NCBI RefSeq assembly: GCF_022370635.2
Contig: NZ_CP092363.2
Span: 1 to 64,000 of the forward strand
Length of the DNA: 64,000 bases
Origin: Mycolicibacterium crocinum
Lineage (GTDB): Bacteria; Actinomycetota; Actinomycetes; Mycobacteriales; Mycobacteriaceae
Reading direction: 5' to 3'
Of the stretch, positions 34,121-42,145 are shown in pieces. Below the pieces are notes generated by a model that was not told where the DNA came from, ran no database searches, and saw only the letters and a program-made list of their open reading frames with translations. Every line of letters begins with the position of its first letter. The stretch's first letter is position 1. A program made the position numbers and the translations under genes.

Positions 34121-34200
34121 TAACTTCATAACTCGCGTTCAGCCGGGGCCCGTAAGTCCCCTGAACGTTCAACGCCCCCCAGTTGGCGCTGGAGGGCGTT
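34121..34200 (+). promoter_or_regulatory. Leader of rep copy 1 with two tandem hairpins
   Basis: A TAACTTCATA element at 34121-34130 is shared with the leader of rep copy 2 (42017-42026). It is followed by two stem-loops: 34137-34166 (GTTCA and GGGG pairing with CCCC and TGAAC) and 34171-34200 (AACGCCC-CCA pairing with TGG-GGGCGTT). Such leaders often control Rep synthesis by attenuation or by a counter-transcribed RNA. The structures are seen. Their role is inferred. Confidence 0.5.
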
Positions 34201-34226
34201 GGGAACCCTGAAGGGTAGATGCTTTC

Positions 34227-35616
34227 GTGAGCACTTCCCACGGTAGCGCACATCTGCGTTCAGCACCAGATGATGCGCGCCGTGTTCATAGTCCATTTTT
34301 GCCCACGATCGGGCCCGGTTCGCCGCGACCACCGCAAGGGCCCGGGCGGCCGTACCGCGGCTGCACTGCACAACGTCATCAACGCGGCGTTGCGCGCACA
34401 CCCCGGCGTCGACCACGCTCTCCGCGCGGCGTGCGGACATGGTTTGCCACAGTTGCCGGTGCTGGGATCGTTGAGCCGAATTGGCAGCTCCCCCAGGACA
34501 TCTACCTGGAGTTGTCCGCCGACGCCTATGCCGGCGTCCCGTGCTGGACGGGCGGCGCACAACTGTGGGCGCGGGTGACGGTGCCCATCGCCTACTACAG
34601 CCACTACCGCACCCGCGTGGCACCGCACCTGCCCGGCGCGGCGGTCTCACTCAAAGCGATCGTGCGCGTGGCCGAGGCCCGGGCCCGCCACGCCGACTTC
34701 CGTACCGGGCGTAACTGCCGGCCCACCAACGATCGCCTGGTGTGCGATACGGGCCTGTCCAAGAGCACGGTGCAGCGGGCATCCAAGGCGTTGCGGTTGT
34801 TGGGGATGGCCACCGAAGTGTTCCGCGGCCGCCAGCGCACCCGCACCGAGCGGATGGCCAGCTGGCGGGTCGGGGATCGAGGTCGCGGATGGGCCAGCGT
34901 GTGGGCCTTGCACGTGCCGAGTTATCCACAATTGACACCCCATCCCGTAGGGTCTCTTTTAAGTAGTTATCTCTTGTTTTCGAAGAAAAAAGTAACTACC
35001 GGGCAAGCCCAAAAGCCTTCGGCTTCAACACAACGCGGCGCTTCGCGCCCGCCTCGACCCAACAAGTTCCGGTCTCGACATGCGGTCGTCGACCCAGGAG
35101 GGTACGCACTGGCCCGCGGCTGGCTGCGTGCGCCCCAAACGCCGCGCTGGGCACGTCGATACACCCCCCGGGGTGTGGAGCCGCAGCCTGACGGCCGTAG
35201 CCGCGCACGGCTGGACAGCCGAGGACCTCAACCAGCTGCTGCGCGACTGGGAACGCACCGGTGGCCACTGGATGCCGGCCGAGCCGTACAAGCCGATCGG
35301 GCTGATGTGCGCGGCGATCGGCTGGCATGAGCGCAACAACTCACTCGACGACCGGCCCGCTGCGCTGGAGTTGGCGATGGCGCAGGAGCGCCTGCGCCGC
35401 CACCAGGAGGAGCGTCGGCAGTTCCGCGCCGAGATGGAAGCTGCTCGCGTAGCGCGGCGTGAAGCCCAGAGCCGGCTCGGTCAGCCAGCCCATCGCGCTG
35501 CCCAGCAGGTCGCGGCCGAGATCGCGGCGCGCGCTGCGCGCAAGCGTGTGGCCGCCGCCGAGGCCGAGCGCCAGGCCCGCGCCGAGCTCGTTGCCCGTGT
35601 GCGGGGCCAGCAATGA
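34227..35616 (+). pseudogene. Plasmid replication-type protein, copy 1, frameshifted
   Basis: This is a paralogue of the intact gene at 42.1 kb. The frame from GTG 34227 encodes the shared N-terminal and winged-helix-like parts (SKSTVQRASKALRLLGMATEV, then RGRQRTRTER and WRVGDRGRGWASVWALH). Near the run CCCCCCGGGG at 35164-35173 the similarity moves to the +1 frame (HGWTAEDLNQLL onward to 35616). The full span is 463 codons plus one base, which fits one inserted base. It could be a true pseudogene, a split gene or an assembly error. Calling it a Rep protein is inference from the helix-turn-helix and repeat context of its paralogue. Confidence 0.7.
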
Positions 35617-35777
35617 TGGTCGAGGGGTGCTAAACGGGCTGCCGCGCGCGCTTCGCACGCTTGCCACTGACGCGAATCTACTTGCGTGTCAGTGTATTTC
35701 GCTCCAGGGGATCGTTCCTGCTGTCGGCTGCAGAAGGCGATGTTGATCTCCCGCTGGCCGACGCCATGGCCGCGTTG

Positions 35778-36143
35778 TCAGGCGTCCGGTGGCGGTGGTG
35801 CGACGTACGGTTCGCCGATCGCGTTGGGGTCGAACCGGGGGTCGGTGGGCACCAGGTAGGACGCGAACAGGCCGCGCATGTGCTCGTAGATCTCATCGCG
35901 GGTCCTGCGCAGCACCGCGGTGATGATCTCTTCGAGTTCCACGTTGGTGTAGGCACTCATCGCTTCTGGCGCGATGTCGAGGTCGAGAAGATTGCCCCAG
36001 CTGTCGAATCGAGCGCGCACGTCATCGTGCAGCGTCGGCACGTTGATCCCCTCCACGGCGTCGAGGAACGCCTTGTTGCGGGCGCGCCAGTGCGCAATAG
36101 CGGCTTCGGCCTGGGCGACGTACTGATCGTCAGTCAGCGTCAT
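35778..36143 (-). CDS. YbaB/EspL-like ESX-associated protein
   Basis: The 121-residue protein carries a segment LDLDIAPEAMSAYTNVELEEI followed by a helix, the pattern of YbaB/EbfC-fold proteins such as EspL of ESX-1. It has no signal peptide or membrane helix and probably works in the cytosol with ESX substrates. The ATG overlaps the stop of the EspB-like gene by 4 bases (ATGA), so both are made together. A Pro-rich tail ends the protein. The fold assignment rests on pattern only. Confidence 0.65.
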   Translation of the reverse strand: MTLTDDQYVAQAEAAIAHWRARNKAFLDAVEGINVPTLHDDVRARFDSWGNLLDLDIAPEAMSAYTNVELEEIITAVLRRTRDEIYEHMRGLFASYLVPTDPRFDPNAIGEPYVAPPPPDA

Positions 36144-37762
36144 GTCATCTTATCTCTTCTCTCAGAACGGGATTCGCGCGCCTCAACCCTGCCCTTGACC
36201 GGTTCGGCGTTCGGCGGGGTCGTCAGACGCAGCCGCTTCTCCTCATAGAGGCGCTTGTCATCCTCACTACCGCCGCCGCGGCCGGGGCCACCCATCATCG
36301 GCGGCATCATGCCCATTGGTGCGCCCATCCCGGCGCCGCCGCCGGCACTGCTCACTGTCGGCGTCGCACCCATTCCCACGGTGGGCGCCGGGGCTACCGC
36401 CGGGGCGGCCGCTGCTGAGGCCGGCGCCGCAGCAAGGCCCCCATCACCCGCCGAGGCGGGCTCGGTATCCCCAGGCTCGGCACCGCCGCCACCACCGTCA
36501 CCCATCCCGAGATCGCCGGGACCGCCGCCCTCACCCAATGACGGGTCAGACCCACCAGGTTGTCCGCCTGCGAGCCCTTGCAGCGCCGAGGCGCCGCCCT
36601 GGGCCAGGCCGCTGACGAGCTGGGTACCGGTCTGCTGAACTTGGTTCGCGGCGCCGCTGAGCGCACCAAGAAGGCCGCCGGCCGCGCCGGCGACGACTCC
36701 GAGCACCGTGGGCAACAGTGTCTGCAGCATCTCCGCGCCGCCGCCAGCGGAATCAGCCAGGGGGTTGCCGGCGGGACCGGTGGCGTCGGCGGCATCACCG
36801 GTCGCGGGCAGTGACCCATCCTCGGTGCCCGGTGTCGCTCCTGGCTGTCCCGGAACCCCGGGAGGTGTAGTTGTTGCGACGCCCGGCTCCAGAGGCTTGG
36901 CTTGCAGTTGCCCGCCTGCGGTGTAGGTGGTGTAGCTGTTGATGGCTTGTTGGTGGGCTGCGGCGAGTTCGGATTGCAGCTGGGCCACGACAGCGGTGTA
37001 GCGTCCGCCGCTCTGCGCGTTGTGCGCGGCCGCAGCGCGTAGCCGCTGCTCCAGATCAGCGAAGTGTTGCGGGGTGGGGATGTTGGCGCGGGCCTGGCGG
37101 AAGTTGTTGGCCTGCACGGTCGCATCCCGCGACAAGCCGCGCGACTGGTCGGCGTGGCGGGTGTAGGTCGACTCCAGCGCGGCCAGGTGCGTGCTGGCCT
37201 GGTCGGCGGCTGAGGAGTCCCAATTCTGCTCACTGGTCCACCGGGCCGAGCGCACCGACTGGGCGGCCGAATCAAGTTGAGCGGCATGGGCATTCAACGC
37301 CTGGGCGGCGGTCTCCAGCGCTTCGGGGCCGGGACCTCCGTGCATGAGTGCGGCGATGTCCTTGCCGGACGTTGGCTGCACCCCCGGCGCCGGAATGGGG
37401 GGTGCGACCAGCGATGGACCACCGATCGTCGAGGGATCACCCACCGGGACGGAGGTCGCACGTCCCGGAGAGCCGGCGGCCAGGGACGCGGCGTTGGCGT
37501 GTTCCTGGTCTTCGTAGGTGGTGGCGGTGCTGTGCATCCGTGAGCTGGCCTGGGCGGTCTTGTGGTTGACGGCCATGGTGGCGTTGACCAGCTCACTGAT
37601 CGACGCCGATAGCGCGTAGGCGATCTTCACCGACGTGGCGTCTGCCGCGCAGGGCGTGACCGCCGGCGCGGGTGCCGCCACCGCGGAGCTGGCCGTCGAC
37701 AGACCAGCCCCGGCGGCACGCACACCGTCGGGGTCGATGAAGAGATTTGCGCTACTGGCCAT
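36140..37762 (-). CDS. EspB-like two-domain ESX substrate
   Basis: The 540-residue product has an N-terminal Esx-like helical domain ending in YEDQEHANAASL (about 82-93; YxxxE-type signal). A Pro-rich linker with the SGKDIAALMHGGPGP motif (about 130-144) follows, then a second helical domain with NWDSSAADQAS (about 175-290), and a long Gly/Ala/Pro/Met-rich tail with charged end (about 290-540). The first 290 residues match the gene at 29.8 kb. EspB of ESX-1 has a comparable PE-PPE-like helical fold and disordered tail (family knowledge). It is followed by a YbaB-like gene and preceded by an EspC-like gene, as in an esp operon. Confidence 0.78.
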   Translation of the reverse strand: MASSANLFIDPDGVRAAGAGLSTASSAVAAPAPAVTPCAADATSVKIAYALSASISELVNATMAVNHKTAQASSRMHSTATTYEDQEHANAASLAAGSPGRATSVPVGDPSTIGGPSLVAPPIPAPGVQPTSGKDIAALMHGGPGPEALETAAQALNAHAAQLDSAAQSVRSARWTSEQNWDSSAADQASTHLAALESTYTRHADQSRGLSRDATVQANNFRQARANIPTPQHFADLEQRLRAAAAHNAQSGGRYTAVVAQLQSELAAAHQQAINSYTTYTAGGQLQAKPLEPGVATTTPPGVPGQPGATPGTEDGSLPATGDAADATGPAGNPLADSAGGGAEMLQTLLPTVLGVVAGAAGGLLGALSGAANQVQQTGTQLVSGLAQGGASALQGLAGGQPGGSDPSLGEGGGPGDLGMGDGGGGGAEPGDTEPASAGDGGLAAAPASAAAAPAVAPAPTVGMGATPTVSSAGGGAGMGAPMGMMPPMMGGPGRGGGSEDDKRLYEEKRLRLTTPPNAEPVKGRVEARESRSERRDKMT

Positions 37763-37776
37763 GAAGCAACCTTGAT

Positions 37777-38082
37777 CTAGGTCCGCAGCGTCTGCTGGTT
37801 CTCGTGCTCTTGATCGGCGTAGGTCTGCAGGTTGCTGCGGATGTGGTTGGCGACAGCCTGGGCGTTGGCGGCCAGGCGCTGGCCGAGCTCGTGACGAGCA
37901 GCCAAGGTGTCGGCGTAAGCCTGCCCGACTGTCGAGGAGCCGATCTTGCCGAAGGCATGCCGGGCAGCTTCAAGGGCGTCGGGGTCGGCGGCCATACGGC
38001 GAGCTGCTTCTGCGCTTTCGTTGTCCCACCAGGAGGCGTGGTCCTCCCAGGCCTCGAAATCCACCCGCAGCTGGTTGGCCAT
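37777..38082 (-). CDS. EspC/WXG100-like small ESX protein
   Basis: The 101-residue helical protein has a Trp-rich N-terminal segment (FEAWEDHASWWDN) and ends with YADQEHENQQTL, whose YxxxE matches the ESX export signal. The central turn lacks a clear WxG, so it resembles EspC/DUF2580-type proteins more than true WXG100. AAGGAC lies 8 bases before the ATG. It is 14 bases upstream of the EspB-like gene and is a likely co-secreted partner. Confidence 0.8.
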   Translation of the reverse strand: MANQLRVDFEAWEDHASWWDNESAEAARRMAADPDALEAARHAFGKIGSSTVGQAYADTLAARHELGQRLAANAQAVANHIRSNLQTYADQEHENQQTLRT

Positions 38083-38150
38083 GGCTTCGTCCTTTCACTC
38101 TATGGGTTGTTTGCCCAGCGTAACCCCGGTGCGCGGCGGTTAGCGCGGCC

Positions 38151-38456
38151 TCAAAAATCCAAATATTTGGCGCGATAGGCGGCGATCTCGGACTCGCTGG
38201 GATAGGTGTCGTCCGGCGGCATATCGGCACCGAGTTCGTTCATGCGTTGGCGCTGTGCGAAGCGGGCCCGCATGAGCGCCAGCCGGTGTAGGTGCATCAG
38301 ACGCTCCGACAGGGTCTCTGCCGACCAGGTGGCGTTGATCTCCGGCTCGAGCTGCACTCGCACGACACCGCCGGTGCCGTCCAGTTCCACCAGCAGCAAG
38401 CCGGTGCGCGAGGTCTCGACGTAGGTACGTTCGGCCGTCTCGGCTTCTGACTGCAT
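38151..38456 (-). CDS. YbaB/EbfC-like small protein
   Basis: The 101-residue product contains the GLLLVELDGTGGVVRVQLEPEI strand region followed by two long basic helices, which is the order of elements in YbaB/EbfC-type proteins and EspL. It lies 13 bases downstream of the 522-residue gene and 68 bases upstream of the EspC-like gene. A cytosolic role with ESX substrates is inferred. It is a second member of this fold class in the operon, together with the 35.8-kb gene. Confidence 0.65.
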   Translation of the reverse strand: MQSEAETAERTYVETSRTGLLLVELDGTGGVVRVQLEPEINATWSAETLSERLMHLHRLALMRARFAQRQRMNELGADMPPDDTYPSESEIAAYRAKYLDF

Positions 38457-38469
38457 CCTGCGGGCTCCC

Positions 38470-40038
38470 CTATGCCGTGGGGTTACCGGTCGGCGGGGCC
38501 GTGGTAACCGAAGCTGATGCCGGTGTGCCGGTTGCTGGCGCCGGCACCGTCGCCTGCGTCCCGCCCCCAGCTGCCGGCGGTCCGGTCCAGCCCAAGAAGT
38601 CCGACGAGCTGGGCAGCGCCGAGACGGGTTTGAGCTGGCCGTCTAGCCAGATTTTGCCATTGCCCATGTACATCACCGCGGGCTTGGCCTCGAACTGGGC
38701 ATAGTCGCCGGGCCGCAGACTGTTGCGGTCGACCGGATTCATCACCGGTGAGCCCGCCGGCGGGATCTGATCGCCATAGGCAGCGCTCACCGATGACCCG
38801 GTGAGAACGGCCTTCATCGCGCCCGCACGCTGCGCGTCAGTGGCGGTCACCGAGGTGCCATCGGGCAAAGACACAGTGCGCTGCGGATCGGCCGCCGGAG
38901 CCGCCGCGGGCGCGGCTGCCGCCGGGGTGTTGGCCACCGGCTGCACCGTGTTCGGATCTGCGGGGGCCTTGGCGTCCTCCTTGCCCTTGTCGGCCGGTGG
39001 ATCATCGGTTTTACCCTGGTCGTCTTTGAAGGCGTCTTCGGGCTTATCGGATTTCCCGTCACCCTTGGTGTCGGAGAACTTGTCGTCGGTGCTGGCCGGG
39101 TCCTGTCCGTTCTTATCGGAGAACTGCGAGGCCAGACCCGGCAGCGCCGATCCCAGCCCGCCCAAGGCGCCGCCCAGCGAGTCCAGCGGCGAACCCCCCG
39201 CGCCGAGGCCGCCAAGCATGCCGGGCAGCGCCGAACCGAGGCCAGCCAGCGACGACAGGGGGTCCCCGCCCATGCCACCCATACCCATCGGGCCCATGCC
39301 AGCTAGTGGATCGGTCAGCGGGTCACCGCCGGCATCGGCATCCGCCGGTGCACCCGCCCCGGCCCCGGCGTCGGCAGGGGGCGGGGCGGCATCCCCGCCC
39401 CCGCCGCCGGAGGAGTTGCGACCAGATCCGCCCTCACTGCCGGCCGAACCCTTGTCTTCTCCCTCACCAGACTTGGGCCCGTTGGTGCGGTACTCCTGGC
39501 CCAGGGCATCCATGATGGCCGCCTGGGTCTTGGCGTCGACCTGGGAATCGCTAAGCAACTTTTGGATCTCACCAAACTTCTGATCCATGTACTTCTGGAA
39601 CGCCATCACCGAGGCCGGGTCCCCCATCTCGGGGGCGATCTGCTTGGACTTGGCCTGGATGTCGGCCAGGATCGCGTTGACCTTATCGCGTGCCTGCTGA
39701 TTGGACTCGAAGATCTGCTTGAGCAGCGTGGCCAGCTTGTCATCGGTCAGGGCGGCGCCGTCGACGTACTTGTTGTACTGATCGCCGGCGTTGGTCGCAC
39801 CGTCGTTCAATCCGCCCGCGCTGTCAGCCGGCGGGGCCGGGGCCGGCGGGGGTGCGGCCGGTGGCCTGCCGGGGCCGTAGAGCGCAGTGTTGGTGCGCTG
39901 CAACGGAGTTTGTGACGGGGGGTGATCATCATCGCCGAACACGCGACCCACCGCGGTCACCACCTTCACCGCGTTCTCGACCGCGGGTTCGAGCACGTCC
40001 TGCACAATGTTGGGAAGACTCGGAAGACCGAAAGTCAC
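38470..40038 (-). CDS. DUF4226-like ESX-associated protein with degenerate NlpC-like C-terminus
   Basis: Residues 1-185 carry a hydrophobic N-terminal helix, a Pro-rich linker and a helical region (TDDKLATLLKQIFESNQQARDK) of DUF4226 type. The middle (about 190-390) is low-complexity Gly/Ser/Asp/Lys. Residues 400-490 (LRPGDYAQFEAKPAVMYMGNGKIWLDG) resemble the second half of an NlpC/P60 domain, but I see no catalytic Cys or His, so it is probably not an enzyme. A truncated copy of its N-terminal part lies at 41.1-41.5 kb. Probably exported through ESX; function unknown. Confidence 0.72.
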   Translation of the reverse strand: MTFGLPSLPNIVQDVLEPAVENAVKVVTAVGRVFGDDDHPPSQTPLQRTNTALYGPGRPPAAPPPAPAPPADSAGGLNDGATNAGDQYNKYVDGAALTDDKLATLLKQIFESNQQARDKVNAILADIQAKSKQIAPEMGDPASVMAFQKYMDQKFGEIQKLLSDSQVDAKTQAAIMDALGQEYRTNGPKSGEGEDKGSAGSEGGSGRNSSGGGGGDAAPPPADAGAGAGAPADADAGGDPLTDPLAGMGPMGMGGMGGDPLSSLAGLGSALPGMLGGLGAGGSPLDSLGGALGGLGSALPGLASQFSDKNGQDPASTDDKFSDTKGDGKSDKPEDAFKDDQGKTDDPPADKGKEDAKAPADPNTVQPVANTPAAAAPAAAPAADPQRTVSLPDGTSVTATDAQRAGAMKAVLTGSSVSAAYGDQIPPAGSPVMNPVDRNSLRPGDYAQFEAKPAVMYMGNGKIWLDGQLKPVSALPSSSDFLGWTGPPAAGGGTQATVPAPATGTPASASVTTAPPTGNPTA

Positions 40039-40075
40039 GAGCGGACGTCCTCTCTGTTCACCACCTCGCTGCTGT

Positions 40076-40951
40076 CTACGACGCTAAGCCCGGCTGACCC
40101 TCGATAGCTACGGGCATAGGAACTAATTCAGGACGCTCCCGCACCACCTCGGTGGCGGTCTGGCGGATACGAGCAATGACATCGTGGTGACCGACACCGA
40201 CCTCCTCCCCGATGGCACGCAGCGACATCTGTGGGCGCACCTCGAACAGCCGCCACAGCGCCTGACTCAGCGTGGCTTCGGAGTGATTGGTCAACCGGCC
40301 GCGGGTGTGGATCTCACGGGCCAACTCCAGCCACCGCTGGCCCCGGTCATGATCGGCCCGCACTGGCACCTCAACGGTGCGACGCGGCTGTGAGGAGGCC
40401 ATTTCACGGGAAGGGTTGAACCGCCACAATATTTGGACCGCGTGCGTGCTCCCCAAAATCCCGGCCGGTGGCACACATGCCACGGCGAACGCCAGGGCGG
40501 TCGGCAGCGGCGCTGTGGCCGGCAAGGTGGCGTGCAAGGCGTTCCCGCCGACGCTGACCAGCGCTCCCCCGCCGAGCATCGCCCAGAAAAACTGTCTGTT
40601 CTTGCGCTGATCCGGGTACGCGGCGGTGGCCAGGATGCCCATCGTCGCCAAAATGATTGCGCCATCGACGATTCCGGGCCACAGATACGGAAGCCAGCCC
40701 GTCCAGCTGCCCGTGCGGCGCGCGAGATCACTTAGCGCGGCGAACGACAGAATGAAGCTGGAGACGGCGATCGCCGCGGTGATCGCCACAGCCAAGGCTC
40801 GACTCGCCCGCACCAGCGCTGGTACCTCTGCAGTGCCGGTGGTCGGCTCGCCCGTGTCGAACCAGGTGTGAACCTCGTCGGGGAGCTGCCCACCGGTGGC
40901 GTCATTGCGATCGCCTTCGGTGAGCGTGATCAATTCGTCGACTGCGGTCAT
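40076..40951 (-). CDS. DUF2637-like membrane protein with C-terminal helix-turn-helix
   Basis: The 291-residue product has four predicted membrane helices (about residues 43-68, 80-100, 112-135, 143-163) typical of DUF2637/SpdB-like proteins of actinobacterial plasmids. A cytosolic C-terminal domain follows (about 225-275) with a helix-turn-helix-like SLRAIGEEVGVGHHDVIARIR. DUF2637 proteins are common on conjugative elements and sometimes linked to plasmid spread. I use ATG 40951 because AAGG lies 10 bases upstream. It lies 37 bases upstream of the 522-residue gene on the same strand. Confidence 0.8.
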   Translation of the reverse strand: MTAVDELITLTEGDRNDATGGQLPDEVHTWFDTGEPTTGTAEVPALVRASRALAVAITAAIAVSSFILSFAALSDLARRTGSWTGWLPYLWPGIVDGAIILATMGILATAAYPDQRKNRQFFWAMLGGGALVSVGGNALHATLPATAPLPTALAFAVACVPPAGILGSTHAVQILWRFNPSREMASSQPRRTVEVPVRADHDRGQRWLELAREIHTRGRLTNHSEATLSQALWRLFEVRPQMSLRAIGEEVGVGHHDVIARIRQTATEVVRERPELVPMPVAIEGQPGLAS

Positions 40952-41108
40952 GGGTCTCACTACCTTCAGGGAAAGGTGCTGTCATCACAGGCGTTCACGC
41001 GGGGGAACCGGCAATTCCGCCGTGCGGCCGGGCCGTGGCTGCGAAAGCCTGTGTCTCGCCTTCTATCCAACAGCCAAGCATCGCGCCTTCGCGACGCCCC
41101 AAACAGAT

Positions 41109-41533
41109 CTGATCGACAAAGCGTTGAAAGGCCGTCAGGGTCGCGGGATCCGCCGAGCAGGAACCGAGCTCGCGCTGTTTGGCCGAAATCTCCGCCAGAA
41201 TGGCCGACACCTTGTCCCGCGATGCCTGACTGGCGGCGAAGATCTGCTTGAGCTGCGCTGCCAACTTGTCGTCGGTGCCGGCAGCGGTGGCAACGCTGCC
41301 CTGGTACCTCTCCCCGGCAGCCCCCGCCCCGTCGGTCAAGCCCCCGATCCTGCCGGCGGCGCCGGCGGGGCGCTCGGTGCCGACGCACCGGGCCCCACCG
41401 CCGGGTCGGCGTGGGACGGACTCGCCGGATGATGGCCGGCGAACGACGTTCTCGCGGCAGCCACCACCTCCATCACGTTGCGCACCGCATCCTCGACAAC
41501 GTTCTCGATAAACCCAGGGACTCCGACGCTCAC
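41109..41533 (-). pseudogene. Truncated, frameshifted copy of the DUF4226-like gene
   Basis: Reading from GTG 41533, the first about 65 codons (VGVPGFIENVVEDAVRNVM) match the start of the 522-residue protein at 38.5-40.0 kb. The match then continues in another frame (GTDDKLAAQLKQIFAASQASRD, then DPATLTAFQRFVDQ) down to about 41109 and stops. The shift lies near 41340-41365. The remaining two thirds of the gene are missing. It lies just upstream of the DUF2637-like gene, so it looks like the remnant of a duplicated unit. Confidence 0.75.
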
Positions 41534-41772
41534 CTCCCGCTCTCCGCCACGTTGGTCCGGGCATCCGGCCCGGCCAGGTCACCATAGGCGCGCCCAAGGC
41601 GCTCAACTACGGCCAAGACGCGCCAAAAATTGTCGAATTTCGGTGCGGCACTGCGCAGCAGCAGTCCCCTACGGTGAAGGTCATGGCGAGGACCTCACCC
41701 AGTCCAACACCAGGTCGGCAACCGGACCTGACACTGCCGTGACAGATGTGAACAATGTTGCGGCGTGTCACA

Positions 41773-41785
41773 CCCCGAATCGGGG
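41773..41785. repeat. Short perfect inverted repeat beside the origin-like array
   Basis: CCCCGA and TCGGGG flank a single A. The 13-base palindrome lies 29 bases before the first iteron-like repeat and could be a protein-binding site or small hairpin. Confidence 0.4.
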
Positions 41786-41813
41786 CCGAACTAGGGCATC
41801 CTCACCATGAGGT

Positions 41814-41954
41814 GACGGATATCCGTCACGACCGGCAGGACGGATATCCGTCAGTCTGACACAGGCGGGCGGGGCCCTCCAGGCCGGACGGATAGCCGTC
41901 ACCTCGCTTGACGATGGCGGATATCCGTCATCGCTATCGGGACGGATATCCGTC
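41814..41954. repeat. Five palindromic iteron-like repeats upstream of rep
   Basis: Five copies of the 14-bp palindrome GACGGATATCCGTC lie at 41814-41827, 41839-41852, 41887-41900 (GATAGCC variant), 41916-41929 (GGCGG variant) and 41941-41954. Start-to-start spacing is 25, 48, 29 and 25 bases. They lie 190-330 bases upstream of the intact rep gene. This fits a replication origin with iterons, or an array of operator sites for Rep autoregulation. The whole non-coding stretch 41534-42145 contains no gene; it also holds A/T-rich sequence near 41620-41640. Confidence 0.8.
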
Positions 41955-42016
41955 CGGATCGACGCGAAAGGAGTTCGGCCACAACGGTTCCGGGCTGGTT
42001 GCCGCCAGCTGCGGCA

Positions 42017-42106
42017 TAACTTCATAGGTCTTGCGAGAGCCCCTGTAAACGCGAAACCCCCGGCCACGACAGCCGAGGGTCGTTGATTTGGGTTGCCGCC
42101 CAAATC
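42017..42106 (+). promoter_or_regulatory. Leader of rep copy 2 with hairpins
   Basis: TAACTTCATA at 42017-42026 is the same 10-mer found before rep copy 1. A perfect 8-bp stem GATTTGGG/CCCAAATC with a 6-base loop lies at 42085-42106, 39 bases before the rep start. An imperfect CCCCGGC/GCCGAGGG stem precedes it. The arrangement suggests control of Rep synthesis by RNA structure. Confidence 0.5.
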
Positions 42107-42145
42107 AGTGGCTTTCGCGCTCTCCCCACTCCAAAGGGAATCGTC

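Noticed and set aside
41814..41954. CRISPR-like array
   Set aside because: The five repeats are short perfect palindromes with short, uneven spacers, and no cas genes are present. An iteron or operator array is the better reading.
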